This document shows positions 8,797-15,296 of a stretch of 19,621 bases of DNA, one piece after another. Numbering within the stretch: the stretch's first letter is position 1; each line of letters opens with the position of its first letter. Origin of the DNA: Candidatus Thorarchaeota archaeon (GTDB lineage: Archaea > Asgardarchaeota > Thorarchaeia > Thorarchaeales > Thorarchaeaceae); assembly GCA_011365025.1 (NCBI GenBank), contig RDOF01000036.1:1-19621 (forward strand), given 5' to 3'. A program made the position numbers and the translations under genes. The notes beneath the pieces were generated by a model that saw nothing but the letters and a program-made list of their open reading frames with translations, ran no database searches and was not told where the DNA came from.

Positions 8797-9438
8797 GTGT
8801 CAGAACAGATTCTGGAAATGCGCTATGAGTTCTTCTCATGGCGAGGGTTTCTGGTGGGTGCCGCCGTTATAGGGGCTTCGCTTGTGCTGCAGTCCTTGGT
8901 GAGTTTTCCAGACATATGGAACACTGCTTCAGTTCCATTCTTTGCTCAAGTACTCATTTCCGGCGTGATTGTGGGCTTTGCCTCAGGAAGTATTCTTGTC
9001 TACCTCTTCCCTCCAAATCAAGACATCATTGGGGTTGTCGGTCTGGGCAGCGATGACTCACCACAATACCTCTCGCTGGCTTTGGTTGTAGTCGCCCTCA
9101 TCCAGCCAGTCTTCAGCGGATTTGTCTTCTTCTATGACCAATTCGCAAATGACCCCTTCATTATAATCTGGGTTCTTACAGGGTTTGCCGCTCCAAGTAT
9201 CGGGCTCACGGCCGCTATGTTCGACAGGAGCAATTCGATATCAAACGATCTGCGGCTCTACTTCGCTCATCACAGCAGACTTGACATGAGCGAGCTCGTG
9301 TGGCTAAAAGGGGTGGGTCCCAGAACGGCCACATATAGGATGGGCATGCTCGAAACTGCGGCAAATAATGTGGACTACCTTCGCATAAGAGGTCATGAAA
9401 TAATCAAGGAAAAGGACCCGTATCCGATTAATCCTTAG
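8797..9438 (+). CDS. Four-helix membrane protein with helix-hairpin-helix-like C-terminal tail
   Basis: This 213-residue protein has hydrophobic segments at about 16-37, 47-70, 88-113 and 123-140. A polar C-terminal tail of about 70 residues follows, and in it the stretch LVWLKGVGPRTATYRMGML resembles a helix-hairpin-helix motif: a hydrophobic helix, a GVGP turn, then a second helix. HhH motifs normally contact DNA or protein and are rarely seen on membrane anchors. The start is a GTG with no strong ribosome site; an ATG at 8818 is an alternative that would remove seven residues. It is transcribed away from the ABC cluster and converges on the zinc protein gene with a 12-base gap. I do not recognise the family. 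Membrane location is confident, but the tail's role is speculative. Confidence 0.75.
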   Translation: MSEQILEMRYEFFSWRGFLVGAAVIGASLVLQSLVSFPDIWNTASVPFFAQVLISGVIVGFASGSILVYLFPPNQDIIGVVGLGSDDSPQYLSLALVVVALIQPVFSGFVFFYDQFANDPFIIIWVLTGFAAPSIGLTAAMFDRSNSISNDLRLYFAHHSRLDMSELVWLKGVGPRTATYRMGMLETAANNVDYLRIRGHEIIKEKDPYPINP

Positions 9439-9450
9439 AGAACTAGTTAA

Positions 9451-9765
9451 CTACGCTGCATGCTTCTTTCTCATATGTACTGCCAAACCCTGTTCAGACC
9501 AAGCTACCCAGTCGCATTTTAGACATGAGAACCTCTGGCTTCCGACTCCAAATCTTGGAGGTGAGCGTTCCTCAAGTTCGTAGATTGTTCCTCCGTAACC
9601 GCTTCGTCTCTTGGTGGCTACCTTGTATCTCTTCTTGAAGCATTCAACACAAATGCACATGTCCTTTCGAGCATCGTTGATGAACTGCTCTTCTAGGTTC
9701 TTGGCTGCCCCTAATGGCTCGACTTCCTTTCCACAGCTCTCACACATGTCCAATGTTGCTTTCAC
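9451..9765 (-). CDS. Small zinc protein: N-terminal Cys cluster plus C-terminal C2H2 finger
   Basis: This protein of about 104 residues has two putative zinc sites. The N-terminal part has CESCG near residue 8 and CICVEC near residues 37-42, which together could form a four-Cys ribbon. The last 25 residues form a classical C2H2 finger, C-x2-C-x12-H-x4-H, with the aromatic and hydrophobic spacer residues expected (FSCLKCDWVAWSEQGLAVHMRKKH). A basic Lys/Arg stretch lies between them. Such proteins often bind DNA, RNA or protein; no target is evident. The start is uncertain. TTG 9768, GTG 9765 and ATG 9744 are all in frame, and GGTGA lies about 13 bases before the ATG. A TATA-like box at 9831-9837 suggests its own promoter after the GTPase gene. 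It converges with the upstream plus-strand membrane gene. Confidence 0.8.
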   Translation of the reverse strand: MKATLDMCESCGKEVEPLGAAKNLEEQFINDARKDMCICVECFKKRYKVATKRRSGYGGTIYELEERSPPRFGVGSQRFSCLKCDWVAWSEQGLAVHMRKKHAA

Positions 9766-9830
9766 CAATATTCCGAATTCTCAGGCCATTGCACAGCTGA
9801 GTAGAGAGAATGATGACCGATATATATCTC

Positions 9831-9837
9831 TGTTTGC
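9831..9837 (-). promoter_or_regulatory. TATA-like box, probable promoter of the zinc protein gene
   Basis: TATATAT, in the context gATATATATcgg on the minus strand, lies in the 135-base gap between the GTPase gene stop (9901) and the zinc protein start. Predicted transcription start is near 9807, giving a leader of about 40-60 bases. Confidence 0.45.
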
Positions 9838-9900
9838 AGCGTGTATTAACGAAGGCCCTACCGTTGGACCAGATGCTCCCATTTCTTGTATGTCTTTGCT

Positions 9901-11358
9901 CTACTCCATCAGAGCAGATGCCAATTGCGCTGCAGTTCGAAACACATCAGTGACGCCTTCTTCAGTCAGACATGATGTGCCAATATACGCAACTGGATGC
10001 AGCTTGTCGCCTTTGCCAAAGCGCTTGGCAAGCTCCTCAGCCAGCGCAAATCCCTCTTCATTTGTAACCGGCTCGTCTCCAGAATCCTCTATGGACTCTC
10101 GCACAAGATCCATCTTGTTTCCGACAATCACAATGGGCGGTATTACCTCTTGAGTAATTGTTGATTCCTTGAGCCAGAAGTCGATGGACTCGAAGGACCA
10201 TCTATCAGAGGCTGAATATACTATGATTAGGACCTCCGCATCTTCATAGAAGTCGCTTCGGGAAACCTTCGATTTTACGGCATCATCAAAGGACCAGACT
10301 TGTGCCTTGACTCTGTGATTGTCGGTTTCGAAAACTTTCGCACGAACAAATGGGTCCTTATCGGCATGTTTGCCATTCATTTCGGTTAATTCAAGGCCTG
10401 CCCTTTCCATCAATGAAGACTTGCCCACTCCATCCTCGCCAAGTATCAGCATCTTTGACGCAACAAGAGGCTTCACAACGTGCGCCGGTGTTACCCTCTT
10501 CTCCACAGACGTACTCCAAGCAATTTCTGGCTCCGAGCCTACAGCTGCAGGTTCCAATTCTTCCTGGCCAGCTGGCTCAGGTCTGACTTCAGCATGCTCC
10601 AGAGAAGCAACAATACCCTCGTCGGCCGCATCGGGAGCAGCTTCCTTCTCCACTGTCAGCGCCTCTTCAATCTCTGAATCCTCAATCTCCTCTTCATCAA
10701 GCCGCTCCTCTTCAGATTCACTATCCGAAGTCAATGGTTTTGGAGCTGAAGCGAATGATGAGGATGCAGATACAACCTCCGATGCACCTGAGAGACTCAC
10801 CCTAATGCTGGTCGCTTTGGCCTCGGATTCCTCCTTCCTGGATTGTGGTGCCATAAAGGAATCACTCAGTGACTCAACTGCTGTTAATGCCTCAGCAATA
10901 TCTTGAAAATCATCACTACTCAAAATCTCAATTTCTGGCTGTTCCTCTTCTTCTTCTGCTGACTCATCAGCCGCTTCCGCAACTTCTTCCTCAGGGATCT
11001 CGGGGCTTATTGGCTCATCTAGGTCCGCTAATTCCTCCGATACTGCCGTGGCCTCTTCGTCTTCCTCAGGTTCCATTTGCTTCTCTTCTTCTATTTGAAC
11101 TGGCTCGACATCTTCCTCTGTTACTATCTTCTTGGCTTCCGGGAGGCCAATTCGAACGAGTACATCCTTCAGAGTGCCCGGTGGAAGCATTTTTCTTCTT
11201 GACCTAAAGTACATCTCCACTTCTTCAAGAACTGCATAGAATGAACGGTGTTTGGTTGGTATCTTCTTCTTCACCAAACCCTTGTCTCTGATTTCAACGT
11301 AGCCTGGAACCAGAGAAACCCCAATTGTTGTACCCGGGACGATCAGACCTGACACCAC
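9901..11358 (-). CDS. Large protein with unknown N-terminal domain, acidic linker and degenerate Ras/Rab-like GTPase domain
   Basis: This 485-residue protein starts at GTG 11358, the first usable start after an in-frame stop. Residues 1-77 form a compact, partly basic domain I do not recognise. Residues about 78-290 are low-complexity, very rich in Glu, Asp, Ala and Ser, and probably disordered. Residues about 298-485 are a small-GTPase domain. G1 is GEDGVGKSS (307-315), G4 is NKMD (414-417) and G5 is TSCLTEEG (461-468). The G3 position reads VWSFDDA (354-360), where Ras-type proteins have WDTAGQE, so the DxxG motif and the catalytic Gln are both missing. No clear G2 Thr is seen. The protein may bind GTP yet hydrolyse it poorly, or act as a scaffold. 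No lipid-modification cysteine ends the chain. Asgard archaea are rich in Ras-like GTPases, and this fits such a genome. Partner unknown. Confidence 0.88.
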   Translation of the reverse strand: MVSGLIVPGTTIGVSLVPGYVEIRDKGLVKKKIPTKHRSFYAVLEEVEMYFRSRRKMLPPGTLKDVLVRIGLPEAKKIVTEEDVEPVQIEEEKQMEPEEDEEATAVSEELADLDEPISPEIPEEEVAEAADESAEEEEEQPEIEILSSDDFQDIAEALTAVESLSDSFMAPQSRKEESEAKATSIRVSLSGASEVVSASSSFASAPKPLTSDSESEEERLDEEEIEDSEIEEALTVEKEAAPDAADEGIVASLEHAEVRPEPAGQEELEPAAVGSEPEIAWSTSVEKRVTPAHVVKPLVASKMLILGEDGVGKSSLMERAGLELTEMNGKHADKDPFVRAKVFETDNHRVKAQVWSFDDAVKSKVSRSDFYEDAEVLIIVYSASDRWSFESIDFWLKESTITQEVIPPIVIVGNKMDLVRESIEDSGDEPVTNEEGFALAEELAKRFGKGDKLHPVAYIGTSCLTEEGVTDVFRTAAQLASALME

Positions 11359-11463
11359 TCCATTAACAAGAATGACCTAACTCACGCGCTCAATTTCTTA
11401 ACTGTTTCGCCAACAGATACCCTTGAAACCTGAACTGCTTGGCAGCTGCTTGTCCACAGAAAG

Positions 11464-11470
11464 AAATATG
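11464..11470 (+). promoter_or_regulatory. TATA-like box upstream of the phosphoribosyltransferase gene
   Basis: AAATATG preceded by purines lies about 40 bases before the ATG at 11506, predicting a transcription start near 11494 and a very short leader. The match is weak. Confidence 0.3.
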
Positions 11471-11505
11471 ACCATATTGGACTTACACAAACTCGAGTTG
11501 AGAGA

Positions 11506-12063
11506 ATGACTGATGTGAACTTCCTAGACTATGTTGAAGTCATTTTGGATTGGCCCGAACCCGGAAAAGCAGTGTGCGATATTAGCCGTTTGCTTGAGCA
11601 TCCAACAGTTTTTCATGAGGCTGTGGTCGCTTTGGCGAGACCCTTTGTAGAGCTTCAGCCAAACAAGGTAATTGGGATTGAACAGCGTGGTCTCGCACTA
11701 GGAAGCGCAATCTCATACTACTTGGGGTGCGGCATAGTTCCCGCTAGGTCAATTGCATACCTTCCCGATGACTATAGCCGACCCGTAGAATTCCTGCCAG
11801 GGGGGCGTTTCGCTGACAAGCGTCTTGCGCTTGTTTCTGACTCAATCGACCCTGGCGACCGTATTGCTATCGTCGATGACTGGCTCACTAAAGGCACGAC
11901 AGTTCTCGCTGTTAAGAAAGTCGTTGAGAATCTGGGTGCCACAGTTGTGGGAATTGCCTGCGTTATCAATAATATGACGGAAACGCGTCGAAAAATGCTC
12001 GGGAGACCTGAGATCCACTCGCTTATTGAGAACCTTGTGGTCGACACAATGGATACGAACTAG
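11506..12063 (+). CDS. apt: Adenine phosphoribosyltransferase-like purine salvage enzyme
   Basis: This 185-residue type I phosphoribosyltransferase would join a purine base to PRPP to give the nucleotide, most likely adenine to AMP, in the cytoplasm. The start of the fold (FLDYVEVILDWPEPGKAVCDI) and VIGIEQRGLALGSAIS match the APRT patterns for the base-binding region. SDSIDPGDRIAIVDDWLTKG (about 114-133) matches the region leading into the PRPP loop, with the two acidic residues after a hydrophobic strand. The loop itself reads LTKGTT where most APRTs have ATGGT, a departure around the phosphate-binding Gly. Length is normal for the family (about 170-185). Some archaeal APRT-like proteins use hypoxanthine or guanine, so base choice is not certain. 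It is monocistronic, divergent from the GTPase gene and convergent with the acyl-CoA synthetase gene. Confidence 0.85.
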   Translation: MTDVNFLDYVEVILDWPEPGKAVCDISRLLEHPTVFHEAVVALARPFVELQPNKVIGIEQRGLALGSAISYYLGCGIVPARSIAYLPDDYSRPVEFLPGGRFADKRLALVSDSIDPGDRIAIVDDWLTKGTTVLAVKKVVENLGATVVGIACVINNMTETRRKMLGRPEIHSLIENLVVDTMDTN

Positions 12064-12158
12064 TACTATACCTAGGTTGGATTCCGCAAACTTGTGTTTC
12101 CTCTATTGCCCCTAAACTTCTCATTTCAGAGGCAATCTGCGGCAATTGGGTACTAGAT

Positions 12159-12197
12159 AAAAAAGTGAATGACTGGCAGGTATTCTTCACCTGCCAG
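12159..12197 (-). terminator. Hairpin plus T-tract terminator after the acyl-CoA synthetase gene
   Basis: A perfect 9-base inverted repeat, CTGGCAGGT (12173-12181) and ACCTGCCAG (12189-12197), encloses a 7-base loop. It begins 9 bases past the synthetase stop at 12206. On the minus strand it is followed, after 8 bases, by a run of six T (12159-12164). Archaeal termination relies mainly on T-tracts, so the hairpin may also protect the 3' end. On the plus strand no T-run follows, so it fits the minus-strand gene best. Confidence 0.7.
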
Positions 12198-12205
12198 CAC
12201 TTTGT

Positions 12206-13879
12206 CTAGTCCTCCTGCTCTCGTAATTCTCTACGCAGGATTTTGCCAACCTGTGTCTTTGGTAGACTGTCCACGAACTCGATTTCAGTTGGAACCTTAT
12301 AGACAGCCATCTTCTCCTTGCAAAAAGCACGAATCTCATCCCTTGTTGAGGTCTGGCCCGGTTCCAAAACAATGAAGGCCTTGACAGTTTCACCACGAGT
12401 TTCATCAGGGATGCCAATGACAGCTGCTTCTCGAACCTTGGGATGTTCGAAAAGAACCTCTTCGACTTCGTTTGGCCAAACCTTGTATCCTGAAGCATTG
12501 ATGAGGTCCTTCTTTCGGTCGACTATGAAGGTCCAGCCTTCTTCGTCCATCTTTGCGATATCCCCGGTGATGAGCCAACCATCCTTTGTTAGTACATCAG
12601 CGGTTTCGTCTGGACGGTTATGATATCCTTTCATTACCTGTGGTCCCTTGACGGAAAGCTCTCCGACCTCGCCTGGGGCTAGGACTTTGGACCTGTCTTC
12701 CAGGTCTACAATTCTACAATCTGTGCTGGGGAAGGGAAGTCCAATTGAGCCTACCTTTCTTAGATTCTTATCAAGCGGATTTGCATGTGTCACAGGCGAT
12801 GCTTCACTAAGCCCATAGCCCTCAATTATGATTGAGTTGGTGGCGTCCTCGAATCTCCTAGTGACCTCGGGCGGAAGCGCCATTGCTCCTGCTATGGACA
12901 ACTTAAGTGAGGTAATGTCATACTTCGATACCTCGGGATGGGAGTATATTGCGATTGCCATTGTTGCCACAATCGGGAAGAAAGTGGGCTTCATTTGGTC
13001 AATTCGTTTCAGCAGATTCTTGATGTCCCTTGCATTTGGAATCAGTATGATTGAGCTACCCCAAGATATTGCCAGATTCATGGAAATTGTCTGTCCGAAT
13101 ATGTGCTGAATTGGCAACGCAGCCACAAAGGACTCCTTTCCTTTCTCAGCCATCCATTCCATCCATGCTGAGCATTGCTCGCAATTCGCCTTGAGGTTGT
13201 TGTGTGAAAGCATGGCCGCTTTGGGAATCCCGGTTGTTCCACCGGTGAACTGATACACCGCAATGTCTTTGTTAGGGTCAATGGTGACGGAAGGTGGCTC
13301 AGGAACAGTGTCAGCCAAGAAGGTCTTCCAATCCAGATCGCCCTCTCGCATCGGAGGAACCTCTTTCATCTCTTTCTTGTACTTGGTGCGGGGTGCCAGA
13401 ATCTGCAGTATCTTGCTCATGGTATCCCAAGCAGCAGTCACGATGACATTCTCCAAGCTGGTTTCATGACGCACCGCCTCAACCACCTTATAGAAGAAGT
13501 TGAGCGTGACAATCGTCTTTGCTCCAGTATCCTGAAGATAGACCCGCAATTCCTTCGGCATACTCAAGGGATTAACGGGAGTGACCGATGCTCCACATTT
13601 GAGCGCGCCATAATAGGCAATTACAAACTGAGGGCAGTTGGGCAGCATAATTGCCACCGTATCTCCCTTTTTAACTCCCAGTTTTGCAAAGCCATTTGCG
13701 GCCCTGTCAACTAGCTCACCTAGCTCTCGGTATGTAATCTTTACACCCTCGAAGAACAAAGCCAAATTGTCTGGATATTCTGCAACAGCTTTGTCAAGAC
13801 AACTCCAAAGGGGGCCCTCTGGTATTGTAATCTCACGAGGCGTATCTCCAACGTAGTTCTTGTACCATGGTCGTTCCAT
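12206..13879 (-). CDS. Long-chain acyl-CoA synthetase (AMP-forming, FadD-like)
   Basis: This 557-residue adenylate-forming enzyme would activate a carboxylic acid with ATP to an acyl-AMP and then an acyl-CoA. Motifs in order are the ATP loop YQFTGGTTGIPKAAMLSH (about 209-226), the EGYGLSEASP motif, GWLITGDIAKMDEEGW and the hinge DRKKDLI. The catalytic Lys lies in KTQVGKILRREL near the C-terminus. Length and motif order match FadD-type synthetases for medium or long chains, though the acid is not readable from sequence. The ATG at 13879 is chosen because GAGGAG lies 7 bases upstream (13887-13892). A longer frame to 13924 would add 15 residues without such a site. It follows the geranylgeranyl reductase gene by 120 bases on the same strand and ends in a hairpin terminator. 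In archaea such enzymes may serve fatty-acid breakdown or scavenging. Confidence 0.95.
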   Translation of the reverse strand: MERPWYKNYVGDTPREITIPEGPLWSCLDKAVAEYPDNLALFFEGVKITYRELGELVDRAANGFAKLGVKKGDTVAIMLPNCPQFVIAYYGALKCGASVTPVNPLSMPKELRVYLQDTGAKTIVTLNFFYKVVEAVRHETSLENVIVTAAWDTMSKILQILAPRTKYKKEMKEVPPMREGDLDWKTFLADTVPEPPSVTIDPNKDIAVYQFTGGTTGIPKAAMLSHNNLKANCEQCSAWMEWMAEKGKESFVAALPIQHIFGQTISMNLAISWGSSIILIPNARDIKNLLKRIDQMKPTFFPIVATMAIAIYSHPEVSKYDITSLKLSIAGAMALPPEVTRRFEDATNSIIIEGYGLSEASPVTHANPLDKNLRKVGSIGLPFPSTDCRIVDLEDRSKVLAPGEVGELSVKGPQVMKGYHNRPDETADVLTKDGWLITGDIAKMDEEGWTFIVDRKKDLINASGYKVWPNEVEEVLFEHPKVREAAVIGIPDETRGETVKAFIVLEPGQTSTRDEIRAFCKEKMAVYKVPTEIEFVDSLPKTQVGKILRRELREQED

Positions 13880-13886
13880 AGTTTCT

Positions 13887-13892
13887 CTCCTC
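13887..13892 (-). promoter_or_regulatory. Ribosome binding site that fixes the acyl-CoA synthetase start
   Basis: GAGGAG lies seven bases before the ATG at 13879 and argues against the upstream ATGs in the same frame at 13924 and 13921. Confidence 0.75.
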
Positions 13893-13934
13893 TTTGGGAA
13901 TAACAAACTGAATATCCGCATCATCTACGTGTGC

Positions 13935-13942
13935 CATTTATC
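13935..13942 (-). promoter_or_regulatory. TATA-like box, possible own promoter of the acyl-CoA synthetase gene
   Basis: The minus strand reads GGAAAG then GATAAATG, resembling a purine-rich BRE followed by a TATA box, in the 120-base gap after the reductase gene. Transcription would start near 13912 with a leader of about 33 bases. Co-transcription with the reductase is also possible. Confidence 0.35.
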
Positions 13943-13999
13943 CTTTCCGATGAAAAGTGGCCGCGTCGGTCGCTTTCTCGGCGCAGTATATGGCTAAAG

Positions 14000-15193
14000 C
14001 TAGAAAATTGCCTCTCTAAGGCAAACATACAGAAACCTGCATAGCAATCCTAGGACATCACTTCTTTGCGGAGCCCCCTCCGACATCATTGAAGACACCC
14101 GTTCCTGAATGGACTCATCATGTGAACCAATTGCGAAGAGGGTGTCTGCAAAGGGCCCTGTGAAGATCTTCTGCGCCAGAAGCTGCGACCTGAACTCACC
14201 CCCAAAATCCTTCATCCATAATCTTTGATAGGTGAGCAAATCCAAGGCAGACAGGGTATTCTTCTCAAGACAGCTGGACACCACCGATGCAGCAAACCGT
14301 CCAGACTTCATTGCATACAGAATTCCTCCTCCAGTCAAAGGATTCACCATGCCTGCCGAATCACCCACCAAAACACAGCGGTCCCTAACAGTTCTTCCAA
14401 GCGGTCCGCCTGTTGGGACTAGTGCTCCCTTTGCATGACTTGTGCTTGCATTATGTGGCAGCAACCCCTCCCGCTTCAGATGTCTCAAGAACAAGGTGAA
14501 TCTACCAGGCAATCCCTTGGAATGCTTCCCTACAATTCCCAAACCCACGTTTACCGTGCGCGTCTTTGGAAACGACCATCCGTAGCCTGGGTGCCCGCCG
14601 AGATTGGCAAAGAAATGGTATTGTCTATCCTCCGTGTAAATATCAGTGATTTCCTTCTCTGATACAGGAATCTCAAGCACACGACAGGCAGTGACCTTCG
14701 AACTCGGCCATCTGGGATTCAATCCAGTAGACCGTGCTACCAAGCTATTCACTCCATCCGCTCCAACAACAGCACTGGCCTCAACAACTCTGCCATTTGT
14801 TGCCTCGAGAACAACGCCGTTTGTATTGAAAGCAATTCTTTTGATTCGATGGTCGATTAAAGGCTCAGCACCGGAGTCTACTGCGATTTCATAAAGGACA
14901 TGGTCAAACTCTGTTCGCAGGGCAACTGCCATATCTGCCCTTCCCATGAGGACGATTCGTTGATTGGGAGAATGCAGTACTCCGGTCTGACAGGTTGCCT
15001 GAATGAATTCCTTGCTTCGTTTCTTCAAATAGGAAAATTCATCAACTAGTGTTGTGGCAAAACCTCCCCCGCATGGCTTATCCCTTGGAAATGTGTCCTT
15101 ATCAATAAGACATACTGAATGCCCTGCTTTTGCAAGATAATAGCCAGCCGTAGCACCTGCCGGTCCTGCACCGACGACTGCAACATCATACAT
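14000..15193 (-). CDS. Geranylgeranyl reductase family flavoprotein
   Basis: This 397-residue FAD protein belongs to the family that reduces double bonds of geranylgeranyl chains in archaeal ether lipids or related isoprenoids. It has the N-terminal dinucleotide fold GAGPAG (8-13), the KPCGGG segment (39-44) at the flavin and substrate region, and the PxxYxWxFP signature of geranylgeranyl reductases as PGYGWSFP (202-209, preceded by HP). It also has the FAD-binding GDSAGMVNPLTGGGI (277-291). The ATG has AGGAG about 8 bases upstream. Length is typical. The substrate may be membrane lipid, free geranylgeranyl diphosphate or a quinone side chain; the sequence does not decide. It is upstream of and co-directional with the acyl-CoA synthetase, and divergent from a large membrane protein. 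A palindrome at 15249-15263 lies in the shared upstream region. This gene is a main argument for an archaeal source. Confidence 0.93.
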   Translation of the reverse strand: MYDVAVVGAGPAGATAGYYLAKAGHSVCLIDKDTFPRDKPCGGGFATTLVDEFSYLKKRSKEFIQATCQTGVLHSPNQRIVLMGRADMAVALRTEFDHVLYEIAVDSGAEPLIDHRIKRIAFNTNGVVLEATNGRVVEASAVVGADGVNSLVARSTGLNPRWPSSKVTACRVLEIPVSEKEITDIYTEDRQYHFFANLGGHPGYGWSFPKTRTVNVGLGIVGKHSKGLPGRFTLFLRHLKREGLLPHNASTSHAKGALVPTGGPLGRTVRDRCVLVGDSAGMVNPLTGGGILYAMKSGRFAASVVSSCLEKNTLSALDLLTYQRLWMKDFGGEFRSQLLAQKIFTGPFADTLFAIGSHDESIQERVSSMMSEGAPQRSDVLGLLCRFLYVCLREAIF

Positions 15194-15248
15194 TGATTAT
15201 TCTCCTGACGAAATCCGCCAAAGTGCATCGAGAGGTTTGACACATTCG

Positions 15249-15263
15249 TAAGCGTGACGCTTA
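15249..15263. promoter_or_regulatory. Short perfect palindrome between divergent genes, possible operator
   Basis: TAAGCG TGA CGCTTA is a perfect 6-base inverted repeat with a 3-base spacer, 56 bases upstream of the reductase ATG on one side and 34 bases before the ATG at 15297 on the other. It overlaps a weak TATA-like box (CTTATCTA) facing the plus strand. A dimeric regulator could bind here, but no experiment or conservation is available and short palindromes arise by chance. Confidence 0.35.
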
Positions 15264-15296
15264 TCTATGCTTCTTCGAAGCTCATCGAGATTGATT

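Noticed and set aside
9611..10153. Plus-strand frame spanning the zinc gene and the GTPase 3' end
   Set aside because: It crosses two well-supported minus-strand genes and the gap with a TATA-like box, and has no recognisable protein features.
10319..10906. Long plus-strand Ser/Ala-rich reading frame opposite the GTPase gene
   Set aside because: Its composition is what the Glu/Asp-rich linker produces on the other strand; no domain or start signal supports it.
12060..12156. Inverted repeat CTAGTAC/GTACTAG flanking the convergent gap
   Set aside because: Only seven bases with 83 between; could be chance and does not form a mobile element boundary, as no enzyme or direct repeat is present.
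12206..13924. Longer acyl-CoA synthetase beginning MMRIFSLLFP as a signal or membrane anchor
   Set aside because: The ribosome site at 13887-13892 lies inside that extension and directs starting at 13879; the extension overlaps the likely promoter and leader.
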